The position numbers were made by a program, and so were the translations under genes. Shown here one piece after another: positions 31,423 to 39,061 of a DNA stretch of 64,000 nt. Positions within the stretch are counted from its first letter, which is position 1, and each line of letters starts with the position of its first letter. Below the pieces are notes generated by a model. The model did no database searches. It saw only the letters and a list, made by a program, of their open reading frames with translations, and was not told the DNA's origin. Source of the DNA: Actinospineispora spinosispora DSM 44797 (GTDB lineage: Bacteria; Actinomycetota; Actinomycetes; Mycobacteriales; Pseudonocardiaceae); assembly GCF_000429025.1 (NCBI RefSeq), contig NZ_AUBB01000032.1, forward strand, positions 1 to 64,000, read 5' to 3'.

Positions 31423-32471
31423 ACGCGATCTTCTGTCCTCTCGACCCGGCGATCCATCCCGAGGCCGACCTGCTGGAACGCCGTTCGCTGCTCTGGCTGT
31501 CGAAGTTCGACCTGGGCACGGGCCACAGCGCCAGGGAACGGCTGATCGGGACCAACAGCGCCGAGTTCTACGCGCGCATCACCCCGCGCGCTGTCGTGGA
31601 CAGGGTGCAACCGGCGGTGAACTGGTGCTACTGGGGATTCGCCCACGACGACGTCCACGGCGACGGCGCGTCCGTCAGGGGTGGCACGAGCAGATCGGTG
31701 GACACCGCCTCGCGCGTGCTGGACGTCCTCGAGTCGAGGGACCGGCGGACCACCCGAGGTGACGTGTACCTGGCCGCGCTCGCGGACATCGCCTCGGACT
31801 TCGCCGAGTTCGCCACCCCGACCCAGCTGCGCCGCTGGGCGCACGCCCACCGTGGCTGGCTGTTCGCGGTCGCCTGGGAGGCGGCCAACCGGGAGGCGGG
31901 AGTGCTGCCCTCCGTGCACGACTACCTGGTCATGCGCTTGAACTCGTGCGGCGGCGAACCGACCACCGCGATGATCGAGATGGCCAGCGGAGCGGAGGTC
32001 CCGTCGGCCGAGATGGACTCGGCCATGGTCGTCGCGTTGACCGAGTCCGCCAGGATGGTCGCGGCGCTGGACAACGACCACGTCTCGGCCCACCGGGAGG
32101 CGAGGACGGGCCAGTTCGCCCAGAACCTGCCCAGCGTCATCGCCCACGAACAGCGCTGCTCACCCGCTGAGGCGCTGGTGAGGTCGACCGCGATCCGCGA
32201 CCGGCTGATGATGGTGTTCCTGCGCCTGAGCGAGCGTCTCCCCGCCGGTTCGAGTCACGAGCTGCGCGAGTACGTGCGCTGTCTCGGCCACACGATCAGA
32301 GGCAACCTGGATTGGAGCCTCCGGGTGCCCCGCTACCACAGCGACACGGAGACGGCGACGGACCTGACCCCGCCCGAGGGCACTCCGGCCTGGACGAACA
32401 CCCCGTCGGACCCGAACCCGGCCCCGCTCCCGATCCCCCGCCTGTCCTGGTGGTGGGACCATCTGCGCTGA
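31419..32471 (+). CDS. Class I terpene synthase
   Basis: 350 aa, typical for a bacterial mono- or sesquiterpene cyclase. The aspartate-rich Mg-binding motif is HDDVHGD (about residue 70) and the NSE triad is NDHVSAHRE (about residues 217-225). The C-terminal RVPRY supplies the usual RY pair. These residues bind Mg and the diphosphate of farnesyl or geranyl diphosphate. Upstream WCYWGF and the conserved Arg before the NSE helix also fit. The product cannot be told. The ATG overlaps the P450 stop, which implies a two-gene biosynthetic operon with the P450 as tailoring enzyme. The C-terminal 35 residues are Pro-rich and dispensable-looking. Confidence 0.92.
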   Translation: MNAIFCPLDPAIHPEADLLERRSLLWLSKFDLGTGHSARERLIGTNSAEFYARITPRAVVDRVQPAVNWCYWGFAHDDVHGDGASVRGGTSRSVDTASRVLDVLESRDRRTTRGDVYLAALADIASDFAEFATPTQLRRWAHAHRGWLFAVAWEAANREAGVLPSVHDYLVMRLNSCGGEPTTAMIEMASGAEVPSAEMDSAMVVALTESARMVAALDNDHVSAHREARTGQFAQNLPSVIAHEQRCSPAEALVRSTAIRDRLMMVFLRLSERLPAGSSHELREYVRCLGHTIRGNLDWSLRVPRYHSDTETATDLTPPEGTPAWTNTPSDPNPAPLPIPRLSWWWDHLR

Positions 32472-32483
32472 CCACCCCGCCCC

Positions 32484-32549
32484 CGCGAGTCGGGGATTCC
32501 GTCAGCGCGAGTCGCGGAATTCGTCGGCGCGAGTCGCTGGATTCCGCGC
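32484..32549. repeat. Three tandem 22-bp repeats
   Basis: CGCGAGTCG(C/G)(G/T)G(A/G)ATTC(C/G) units start at 32484, 32506 and 32528, each 22 bp. They lie between the converging terpene synthase and membrane-protein genes, and the last two units encode the C-terminus of the latter. Confidence 0.75.
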
Positions 32550-33815
32550 GACCGAGGGCCTTGCCATTCGGATCAGTTGCGTCCCGACGGCCAGCACGAC
32601 CAGCGCGCGCAGCAGACCACTGAACGGTGGAGTGTCGTAGGAGGCGTAGACGCCCGACCAGAACGAGAACTCCACGAAGAAGGTGCTCAGCGCCAGCCCG
32701 GCGAACAGCCTGACCAGCGGCAGCCGCCGCGAGTGCTCCAGCCCGCTGACCGCCACCAGACCGGCCAGCACCATGAACAGCAGCGGATCCAGCCCGGAGC
32801 CGGTCAGCGCGGACATTCCGTCGGTGACCTTCCACGACGGAGCGATCCCGGCGACCCCGGGCATCGCCACGACGACGACCGCGAGCGCCCACAGAACGCC
32901 CGTCCCCACGAGAAGGACCCGTCCCCACGGCGACGCCGGTGGGTGCCGGGCCACGATCACCAGAGCCGAGACGAGAGCCGCGGCGACGAGCAACAGCCCG
33001 ATCCCGTGCAGCGCGGCGGCGCCCGGCAACGCCGGGGGTGAGTCGGGGAACACGTAGTCGTACCGGTGGTCCTGGCTGGTGCCGCAGGTCCGGTCGGAGC
33101 CCCACCGCCAGCCGAGGCAGGCGTGCCAGCGGATCAGCTGCGCCACGATCATCGACCCGGCACCGGCGAGCAACGCCGCGCCGACCACGGTCCACGACCG
33201 AGGCACCGCGCCACCACCCGGTCCGGCCCGGCCCCGACCGGCCGGCGCGAACACCGCGTACCCGACCAGCAGCAGACCCACCACCCAGGGCAGGGCCCGG
33301 AGAAGCCCATCCCCGACGAGAGAGGCGGCCAGTCTCAACGACAGCACGAACGCGCAGATCAAGCCGGCGACGGTCAACGCGGGCCGGTCGTCCTCCTGGC
33401 CGACGATCTGGCTGAGCAGCGCGGCCAGTACCAGGCAGACGATCGGCCACGCCTGCCACATCGGACCGTCCTGGTCGGTCAGCCCGGTGAGTACCTCCAA
33501 CCGCTGGGCGATCCACAGCGCCGGGAGCTGGCTGCTCAGCACCACGGTGACCAGCGCGAATACCCACACCGCCCACGCGGGTGCGGTGCGTGGCCGCCGG
33601 GTCCGCAGACTCAGCAGCATCCCGGCCGCGATCAGCAGGTAGGCCAGTGCGAGCAGCAGCGTCGGGCCGTACTTGACGGTCAACCCGTACTGCCCGAACC
33701 GGACCTCGCCTTGCGGGCCGGGGTGCGCCGACATCGCCCACCAGCTGGCCGCGCCCATCATCAGTGACGCGATTCCCGCGGCCAACGCCGCGGGTCGCCT
33801 CGAGAGCAGCGTCAT
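32502..33815 (-). CDS. Multi-pass integral membrane protein of unknown function
   Basis: 437 aa with about ten to eleven hydrophobic spans from residue 10 to residue 415, and a larger extracytoplasmic loop rich in Cys, Trp and Arg (RWHACLGWRWGSDRTCGT, about residues 230-250). No transporter signature or catalytic motif is recognised. The start ATG 33815 has no convincing Shine-Dalgarno sequence. The last residues (ATRADEFRDSR) are encoded by 22-bp tandem repeats at 32484-32549, so the original stop may have been displaced by repeat insertion. No close operon partner. Confidence 0.7.
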   Translation of the reverse strand: MTLLSRRPAALAAGIASLMMGAASWWAMSAHPGPQGEVRFGQYGLTVKYGPTLLLALAYLLIAAGMLLSLRTRRPRTAPAWAVWVFALVTVVLSSQLPALWIAQRLEVLTGLTDQDGPMWQAWPIVCLVLAALLSQIVGQEDDRPALTVAGLICAFVLSLRLAASLVGDGLLRALPWVVGLLLVGYAVFAPAGRGRAGPGGGAVPRSWTVVGAALLAGAGSMIVAQLIRWHACLGWRWGSDRTCGTSQDHRYDYVFPDSPPALPGAAALHGIGLLLVAAALVSALVIVARHPPASPWGRVLLVGTGVLWALAVVVVAMPGVAGIAPSWKVTDGMSALTGSGLDPLLFMVLAGLVAVSGLEHSRRLPLVRLFAGLALSTFFVEFSFWSGVYASYDTPPFSGLLRALVVLAVGTQLIRMARPSVARNPATRADEFRDSR

Positions 33816-33870
33816 GATGGGACAGCGTCGAGGCGGAGTCAGTCGTTACTCGGTTCGTATATCAGCGAGG

Positions 33871-34014
33871 TCAGCGGCCGGGCCCGGACTTGGTCCTGCT
33901 GAGGAATGCGGCCCACTCGGTCGGGCTGAAGGCCAGAACGGGGCACGCGTCCCCGAGCTTGCTGTCCCTCGGGTACACGGTCCCGGGCCCGGTGGCGCTC
34001 TCGACGCGGTTCAT
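33871..34014 (-). CDS. Short DUF397-type protein, possibly a remnant
   Basis: 47 aa. The C-terminal half (RDSK then PVLAFSPTEWAAFL) is the conserved end of DUF397 proteins. These are usually about 60-75 aa and are paired with an XRE-family HTH regulator. Here the N-terminal WxKSSxSG part is missing and no XRE gene is adjacent, so it may be a truncated orphan. There is no good ribosome site before ATG 34014; the frame stays open further upstream to 34245, but that part has no DUF397 likeness. Confidence 0.5.
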   Translation of the reverse strand: MNRVESATGPGTVYPRDSKLGDACPVLAFSPTEWAAFLSRTKSGPGR

Positions 34015-34220
34015 GGTGAGTGCCGCTGACGTGGGACTCCGCGTGTGCGACGGCGAGCGAGCCCGTGAGCCCGGGCAAGGGCATGACCTGGACAGCGCCG
34101 CTGCTGCCGGCGTGTGGCTGGCAGTTTCGGCTTCAGGCCGCGAGCACAACCATTCCCGGGCGGGTCCCGTCTGAGTGGGCACGGGCGCTGAAACCCAGCG
34201 CCACGAAGAGGGGAAACACC

Positions 34221-34580
34221 ATGAACCGAGGTCGCACCGTTGCACTGTCCGCGGTTGTGCTCAGCTGGCTGGCGGCGGGAATGGTCGCTACCGCGCCTTC
34301 CGCTCTCGCCGCATCCGCCCCGCTCGGCCCCGTCGCTGTGGCGTCCGCGGATCGCGTGCAGTCGGCGTTCCTGATGGGTGAAGCGGAATGGAAGCATGGC
34401 TTCGATGTCGGGTATCAGGCCGGTTTGAAGCAGGGCACCGAGGACGCCCGTCACGACTGTAAGCGATCGCCCCAGCCGGCCGTCGCGAATGAGAGCGGTG
34501 ACTACATCGAAGGCTGGAAGGCCGGTTACCCGCCCGGTTACGACAAGGGGTACGGCTCGTGTAACCCCAACGCGAAGTAA
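34221..34580 (+). CDS. Small secreted protein with GY-rich motif
   Basis: 119 aa, ATG 34221 after GAGGGG (spacing about 7). Residues 1-30 form a Sec signal peptide ending ALAASA, followed by a short mature protein. The mature part repeats a Y/W-x2-G-[YF] pattern: GFDVGYQAGLKQGTED and EGWKAGYPPGYDKGYGS. It has two cysteines that could form one disulfide. No named family recognised. No operon partner. Confidence 0.75.
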   Translation: MNRGRTVALSAVVLSWLAAGMVATAPSALAASAPLGPVAVASADRVQSAFLMGEAEWKHGFDVGYQAGLKQGTEDARHDCKRSPQPAVANESGDYIEGWKAGYPPGYDKGYGSCNPNAK

Positions 34581-34724
34581 CAGCCGAGCAGCACCACGAA
34601 CGCCGACCCGGCCCCGCGGCCGGGTCGGCGTCGTCTGCCCAGCCCGACCAGTGGAGCCGGGCGTCGAACACCGTGAAGGGCGATCGCCGAGGTCCGAGTC
34701 GATCGTGATAGCCGGACCGATGTC

Positions 34725-35468
34725 CTAGGCGAGGGTCCGGACCCGCGCGACCAGGTCGCTGAGGGCGCCGCGTGCCACGTCGCCGTGCCCGGGAACCAGG
34801 ATGTCGGCGGGGAGCGCACCCAGCTCCCTCAGGCCGGTGATCATCCGTGGCTCGTCGTGGTTGAAGACGGACGGGAGCAGCTGCGGGCCGGGTGGCAGGG
34901 TCGACAGCGGATGCCCGGTGACCAGGGCGTCGCCGGAGAACAGCACACCGGCCGAGGGCAGTAGGTACGCGGTGTGCCCGTTGGTGTGGCCCGGGGTGGA
35001 CACCGGGACGAGACCGCCTGGAACGTCCAGCGCGACGTCGAACGGCACGGCCCGGACGTCGGTCAACGCCATCTTCAGGTGCGGCAGGACGGCCTTGAGC
35101 GTCTGGCCGACCCATGTGACGCCGCGCAGGTGACGGCACTGGCCGAGCATCTCGGCGGGTGTCATCTGCTGGAGGTAGTCGCGGCGCGCATGCCGCACCT
35201 CCTCCTCTCCGGTGACCACCGGCGTGCCGTACCGGCTGGTCATCATGGGGATGCCGCCCATGTGGTCGAGATGGGCATGGGTCAGCACGATCGCGACGAC
35301 GTCTTCCGGGCGACGCCCGATCGCGGCCAGCGAGGCCAGCAGGGCACGCGTGTCGTTGGGATACCCGGCGTCGACGAGGGTCACCGATGTTCCGTCGGTG
35401 ACCAGCCCCCAGTTCACGTTGGTCCCGGTGGCCAGGTGGACGTTCGCCGCGACCTCAGTGACCTTCAC
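34725..35468 (-). CDS. MBL-fold metallo-hydrolase
   Basis: A 247-aa metallo-beta-lactamase-fold hydrolase with all zinc ligands: THAHLDHMGG (HxHxDH), GHTNGH, FSGDAL and PGHGD. This set is typical of the glyoxalase II/quorum-lactonase-like branch, whose members open thioesters or lactones; the substrate is not predictable. I choose GTG 35468 because GGAGG ends 6 nt upstream of it; the ATG at 35474 would sit directly on that Shine-Dalgarno. It follows a TetR gene on the same strand, separated by a nested palindrome (35493-35564), so co-transcription is uncertain. Confidence 0.88.
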   Translation of the reverse strand: MKVTEVAANVHLATGTNVNWGLVTDGTSVTLVDAGYPNDTRALLASLAAIGRRPEDVVAIVLTHAHLDHMGGIPMMTSRYGTPVVTGEEEVRHARRDYLQQMTPAEMLGQCRHLRGVTWVGQTLKAVLPHLKMALTDVRAVPFDVALDVPGGLVPVSTPGHTNGHTAYLLPSAGVLFSGDALVTGHPLSTLPPGPQLLPSVFNHDEPRMITGLRELGALPADILVPGHGDVARGALSDLVARVRTLA

Positions 35469-35492
35469 ACGCATCCTCCAGGTTCAACCGAC

Positions 35493-35564
35493 GCTCGCAC
35501 AGAGGTTGTCTACTCCGCACAGAGGCCCCGGCCTCTGTGCGGGGTGCACTCGGTCTGTGCGAGC
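35493..35564. repeat. Nested palindromic element between tetR and the MBL gene
   Basis: The outer arms GCTCGCACAGA (35493-35503) and TCTGTGCGAGC (35554-35564) enclose a perfect inner palindrome, CCGCACAGAGGCC with its complement (35515-35542, loop of 2). The word CGCACAGA is thus present four times counting both strands. The element is probably a terminator or a mobile palindromic repeat. Confidence 0.7.
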
Positions 35565-35571
35565 TGCCCGT

Positions 35572-36162
35572 TCACCGGCTGCGGGCACCGTTGAGGACCA
35601 GGGTCGCCAGGTTGTTGATCTCGGCGGGGGAGAGGGGGGTGGGGCCGTGCAGCGCGCGGAAGTGGAAGGGGGCGATGAAGGTCTCCAGGAGCAGGAGGGT
35701 GTTCGTCTCCGGTGGGAGCTCACCCCGGGCGACCGCCCGGGTGATCATGGCGCTCGCGGCGTCGAATCGCCGCGTCCAGAAGTCCTCCCGGCTTGCGCTG
35801 AAGGCCGCGGCGGTCTCCGTGTCGAGCGTGGCCATGATCCGGGTCAGCGCCGCGCCCAACGGCAGTGACAGGTAATGGCCCAGCGCGCGGCCGAAGGCCA
35901 CCAGGTCACCGTGCACGGCCCCGGTGTCGGGAATCGGGATGTGCTCGGCGCTGAAGTCGAGCAGCGCATCGAGCGCCAGTCGCTCCCGGGTGCCCCATCT
36001 GCGGTAGATCGACGTCTCGTGGACACCGGCGCGCGCGGCGACCGCCGCGACGCTGAACGCGGCCGCGTCCTGGGAGAGCAGGTCGAGTGTTGCCGTCAGC
36101 ACCGACTCACGCACCCGCGCGGAGCGGCCACCGGTCCGGCGGCGTGGGACGGAAGGTTCCAT
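35572..36162 (-). CDS. TetR family transcriptional regulator
   Basis: 196 aa. The HTH spans residues about 17-62 (VRESVLTATLDLL ... VAARAGVHETSIYRRWGTRE). The helical C-terminal part resembles TetR_C domains of the type with FWTRRFDAA and LLLETFIAPFHFR. There is almost no room for a Shine-Dalgarno before ATG 36162, so the mRNA may be leaderless (TTAATAT upstream). Divergent from the esterase gene; an inverted repeat GCAAG-TCAG-CTTGC (36178-36191) in the spacer is its likely operator. Confidence 0.87.
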   Translation of the reverse strand: MEPSVPRRRTGGRSARVRESVLTATLDLLSQDAAAFSVAAVAARAGVHETSIYRRWGTRERLALDALLDFSAEHIPIPDTGAVHGDLVAFGRALGHYLSLPLGAALTRIMATLDTETAAAFSASREDFWTRRFDAASAMITRAVARGELPPETNTLLLLETFIAPFHFRALHGPTPLSPAEINNLATLVLNGARSR

Positions 36163-36177
36163 ACCTTCGATATTAAC

Positions 36178-36191
36178 GCAAGTCAGCTTGC
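36178..36191. promoter_or_regulatory. Probable TetR operator before the esterase
   Basis: GCAAGTCAGCTTGC is a 14-bp inverted repeat (5-bp arms) in the 96-bp divergent spacer, next to a TATTAA sequence that could be a -10 element. Confidence 0.5.
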
Positions 36192-36258
36192 TTTTAGAAG
36201 AGGAGCGCGCCTATCGTCCCGGAGGTCCGGCAAGACCTTCGTGGACGGAGAACGATCG

Positions 36259-37536
36259 ATGAGCCGTGCGACAGCCCTCTTCATCACCGCGTGCGCGCTC
36301 ACCCGCACCACCGAGCTGGCCACGCACCGGCTCGGCGCCAGGTTCTTCCTGCCCCGGCTGTTCGTCGACCGGTTCGCTGTCCTCGGTGGCATCGACCCGG
36401 CCGTCTTCACGGATCAGCTCGACGGCTGCCGGTCGTTCCGCGACGAGGACTGGGCGGGGCACTGGACGTCGATCGCCGAGACCCACCTCGCCGCGGCCGA
36501 CGAGGCCCTGTCGCGGCTCGGCGGGCCCAGCGTCGAGCAGCTGTTCCACGGGGCCCCGGGTGAACTCTCGGCGGCACTGGCTCCGGCCGCCGAGGTGTTC
36601 GCCGACCGTTCTCCCGCCGTCCTCGCCCGCCACCTCGCGGGATCGACGGTCGAGCGTGACGCGGCCACCGCCGTCGACAACCTGGTCAAGGCGATCACGT
36701 ACCTGTTCGCGGCGTCCTGGCCGGGATGGAGCCCGGCGCGGCTGCGGGCCTACACCCGCTCCCGCCGGCTGTTCGAGGTTCTCCTGTTCGCGCTCGCGCA
36801 GGGGGTCGCGGTCGAGAAGCTGGCCATCCCGGTCGACGGCGGTGACACCGTGCACGCCTACGCGGTCTTCCCCGAAGGAACGGCGCGGGTGCCGACGGTC
36901 CTGGTCAGCAATGGTCTGGAGGGCACGGTCCAGGAGGTGCTGCTGCCCTCGCTGGCTCATCGCCCCTCGGGGCTGGGCCTGGTCGTGATGGAGATGCCCG
37001 GCACCTACTCGTACACGCGACCGCTCTCCGGCGAGAGCGAGAACGTCTACCGAGCCGTGATCGACCATCTCGAGGCGCACCCGCGCGTGGCGGCGGACCG
37101 GATCGGCATGCTGGGTGTCAGCTTCGGGGCCTACTGGTCGACCCGGATGGCGGCGGTCGATCGCAGGCTCCGGGCCGTCGTGTCCAACGGCGCCCTGCTG
37201 CATCACAGCTTCCAGGCCTCCGCGACCGTGGGCATGCCGGAGATCATGCTGTGGACGCTGGCCAAGACGACCGGTGCGCGCCACGACCTCGGCCTCGGCC
37301 GCAAGCTCAAGGCGCTGTCGCTACGCGGCCGGTACTCGCACATCACGGTTCCGCTGCTGGTCATCAACGGGGACAACGACACTCTGGTCAGCACCCAGGA
37401 TTCGATCGACCTGGCGGATGCGGCCCCCCGGGGCGAGCTGGTCCTCTATCCCGACGACGACCACTGCGCCATGGGCCACTACACGGAGTGGCGCGCCCTG
37501 GCGATGTCCTGGCTCACCACACACCTCGCACCATGA
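36259..37536 (+). CDS. FrsA-like alpha/beta-hydrolase (esterase)
   Basis: 425 aa, with an N-terminal helical region of about 180 residues and a C-terminal alpha/beta-hydrolase domain, the plan of the FrsA/2,6-dihydropseudooxynicotine-hydrolase-like family. The nucleophile elbow is GVSFGAY (Ser, about residue 292), the acid is in NGDNDTL and the catalytic His in DDDHCAMGHY. The start is ATG 36259 with GGAG 9 nt upstream; the frame is open far upstream but that overlaps the regulator. Likely a repressible esterase controlled by the divergent TetR protein. The 3' end is followed at once by a long hairpin (37535-37594). Confidence 0.87.
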   Translation: MSRATALFITACALTRTTELATHRLGARFFLPRLFVDRFAVLGGIDPAVFTDQLDGCRSFRDEDWAGHWTSIAETHLAAADEALSRLGGPSVEQLFHGAPGELSAALAPAAEVFADRSPAVLARHLAGSTVERDAATAVDNLVKAITYLFAASWPGWSPARLRAYTRSRRLFEVLLFALAQGVAVEKLAIPVDGGDTVHAYAVFPEGTARVPTVLVSNGLEGTVQEVLLPSLAHRPSGLGLVVMEMPGTYSYTRPLSGESENVYRAVIDHLEAHPRVAADRIGMLGVSFGAYWSTRMAAVDRRLRAVVSNGALLHHSFQASATVGMPEIMLWTLAKTTGARHDLGLGRKLKALSLRGRYSHITVPLLVINGDNDTLVSTQDSIDLADAAPRGELVLYPDDDHCAMGHYTEWRALAMSWLTTHLAP

Positions 37537-37594
37537 TCACCACCGTCTGAGGGCTGTATCCGGGCTCGAAATCAGCCCTCAGGCGGTGGTGATC
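37535..37594. terminator. Long palindrome serving as bidirectional terminator
   Basis: A 22-bp stem (37535-37556 with 37573-37594, one mismatch, loop of 16 nt) lies between converging genes. It overlaps the last bases of the esterase and contains the stop codon of the molybdoprotein gene. It has the look of a repeated intergenic element. Confidence 0.7.
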
Positions 37595-38297
37595 TTGAAG
37601 CCCTTCGGTGGGGGTCAGTGACCTCGTGGTCGAGGGTGCGGGCGCGTCCGGCGTCGTAGGTCGCTCGCGCGGTGGGTAGCACGGTGCGCCACAGGGTGCG
37701 CCACACGCGCCCCGGCAGGTAGCGGCTGCGTTCCTCCCGGGCGGTGCGGCCGCGCGGATGACCTTTCCAACCGGCGGAGCCGGCGTCGTAGCTCGTGCGG
37801 TACTCGATCTGGCACACGTGCTTGACGTTCTTGTAGCCGTAGTGGGCCGGGGCGACCAGCCGCAGCGGCGCGCCCTGGTCGACGGTGAGCGGTGTGCCGT
37901 GCAGCGTGTCGACCAGCAGCACACCGGGATCGAGCGCGTCGTCGAGACGTAGCGTCGCGCGGTAGCCGTCGAGCCCGGTGACGCTCACCCACCGCGCGCC
38001 CGGGTGCACGAGCACACGACCGGCCAGGTACTCGTGGACCTCGGCGAACGGCACCCCGCGCCAGCACAGCCCGAGCGCGCTCCAGGTGGTGACGCAGTGC
38101 AGGTCGGCGACGTGCTCGGTGCGGCCGAGCCCGGACAGCTCGGCGACGGGAATCTGCGTGGGCAGCCGGACGGCGCCGGTGACCGTCACGACCGGGGCGG
38201 GATGCGGTCTCGGTACGACCGGCCCGAAGTCCGGCAGCCCGAACGGGCGGTGCTCGGCCGGGGCCTGGCCCGGCGGGAGGTTCGACGCTGAACTCAC
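37572..38297 (-). CDS. Molybdopterin-dependent oxidoreductase (sulfite oxidase fold)
   Basis: 241 aa matching the Moco-binding domain of the sulfite oxidase/YedY family (PF00174). The molybdenum-ligand cysteine is in DLHCVTTWS (about residue 68), followed by GVPFAEV, WVSVTGLDGYRATLRLDDAL, GAPLRLVAPAHYGYKNVKHV, where the GYK(N/S)xK motif contacts the cofactor. There is no Tat signal, no heme and no dimerisation domain, so it is a small cytoplasmic version. The start is GTG 38297 with GGAG 5 nt upstream. The stop lies inside the terminator hairpin, which makes the Pro/Arg-rich tail look extended. It is divergent from a TetR gene with a shared operator. Confidence 0.85.
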   Translation of the reverse strand: MSSASNLPPGQAPAEHRPFGLPDFGPVVPRPHPAPVVTVTGAVRLPTQIPVAELSGLGRTEHVADLHCVTTWSALGLCWRGVPFAEVHEYLAGRVLVHPGARWVSVTGLDGYRATLRLDDALDPGVLLVDTLHGTPLTVDQGAPLRLVAPAHYGYKNVKHVCQIEYRTSYDAGSAGWKGHPRGRTAREERSRYLPGRVWRTLWRTVLPTARATYDAGRARTLDHEVTDPHRRASRSPPPEG

Positions 38298-38307
38298 GCG
38301 AGCTCCT

Positions 38308-38329
38308 TTTTAGAGAGGCATCGCTAAAA
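38308..38329. promoter_or_regulatory. Inverted-repeat operator between the molybdoprotein and tetR
   Basis: TTTTAG (38308-38313) and CTAAAA (38324-38329) form an inverted repeat with 10-nt spacing in the 55-bp divergent spacer; a good fit for a TetR operator that also covers both starts. Confidence 0.6.
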
Positions 38330-38352
38330 CTGTAGCAGGATAGGGTCGGCGC

Positions 38353-38928
38353 ATGGGGCGACCGCCACGGCACGACCGTGACCGGCTGCTCGACGCGGCC
38401 CTCGACCTGGCCGCCGAGTCCGGTCCGGCCGGAGTGACCGTCGCCGCTGTCGCGCGCGCGGCGGGGGCGCCCAGCGGCTCGGTCTATCACCGCTATCCCA
38501 GCGCGGCCGCGCTGCTGGCGGCGGTCTGGCTGCGCACGGTCGAGCGTTTCCAGGACGGCTTCCTCGCCGCGATGTGCGCGAACGTGGCCGAGGACGCCGT
38601 CGGGGCGGCCGCGCGCCATGTGGTCGCCTGGAGCCGAGCCCATCCTCGTGAGGCACGGCTGCTGCTGTACGGGCCGACGGACTTCGGGGAGCGCGACTGG
38701 CCGGCGTCCGAGGTCGACCGGCTCACAGCCGACAACCAGCGTCTGCGCGACGCCCTCACCGCGCTGGCGACGCGCCTGGGGTGCCCGGACGACCTGGAAC
38801 GGGTCGCGCTGGCCGTCGTCGACGTCCCTTACGGCCTGGTCGGTCGCCACCTGCGTGCCGGTACCGACATCCCGGCGTCCGCCGAGGCTCTCGTCGCGCA
38901 AGCGGCACTCACTCTGCTGTCCGCCTAA
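38353..38928 (+). CDS. TetR family transcriptional regulator
   Basis: 191 aa. HTH at residues about 8-55 (DRLLDAALDLAAE ... VARAAGAPSGSVYHRYPS), followed by a TetR_C-type ligand domain. ATG 38353. It most likely controls the divergent molybdoprotein through the repeat at 38308-38329. It is followed directly by an operator-like site at 38930-38946 that belongs to the next operon. Confidence 0.88.
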   Translation: MGRPPRHDRDRLLDAALDLAAESGPAGVTVAAVARAAGAPSGSVYHRYPSAAALLAAVWLRTVERFQDGFLAAMCANVAEDAVGAAARHVVAWSRAHPREARLLLYGPTDFGERDWPASEVDRLTADNQRLRDALTALATRLGCPDDLERVALAVVDVPYGLVGRHLRAGTDIPASAEALVAQAALTLLSA

Positions 38929-38929
38929 A

Positions 38930-38946
38930 CGTTCACTATCCGAACG
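38930..38946. promoter_or_regulatory. 17-bp operator-like site 1
   Basis: CGTTCACTATCCGAACG: arms CGTTC/GAACG around 7 nt. It matches the site at 39022-39038 (CGTTCAGTATGTGAACG) in length and at 14 of 17 positions. Confidence 0.6.
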
Positions 38947-39021
38947 AAAACTTCGAATACTGCACGGTTTCCTTGACGACGCCCGCGTGTGCCCGCATCA
39001 TCGCGATAGAAATAAACGCAT

Positions 39022-39043
39022 CGTTCAGTATGTGAACGTTCAC
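39022..39043. promoter_or_regulatory. 17-bp operator-like site 2 overlapping a 12-bp palindrome
   Basis: CGTTCAGTATGTGAACG (39022-39038) repeats the first site 92 bp further on; its right arm continues as the perfect palindrome GTGAACGTTCAC (39032-39043). It sits 18 bp before the start of the amine oxidase gene. The likely binder is the IclR protein encoded at the end of the operon (inference). Confidence 0.6.
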
Positions 39044-39061
39044 CGGATGAGGGGGTCGACC

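Noticed and set aside
32484..32549. CRISPR or IS end
   Set aside because: Only three contiguous 22-bp units without spacers, and no transposase gene nearby.
35875..36258. Upstream extension of the esterase frame
   Set aside because: It overlaps the antisense of the tetR gene and bears no resemblance to esterases; ATG 36259 has a ribosome site.
38618..39061. Upstream extension of the amine-oxidase frame
   Set aside because: It overlaps the TetR gene and passes through operator sequences; the Rossmann fold starts just after GTG 39062.
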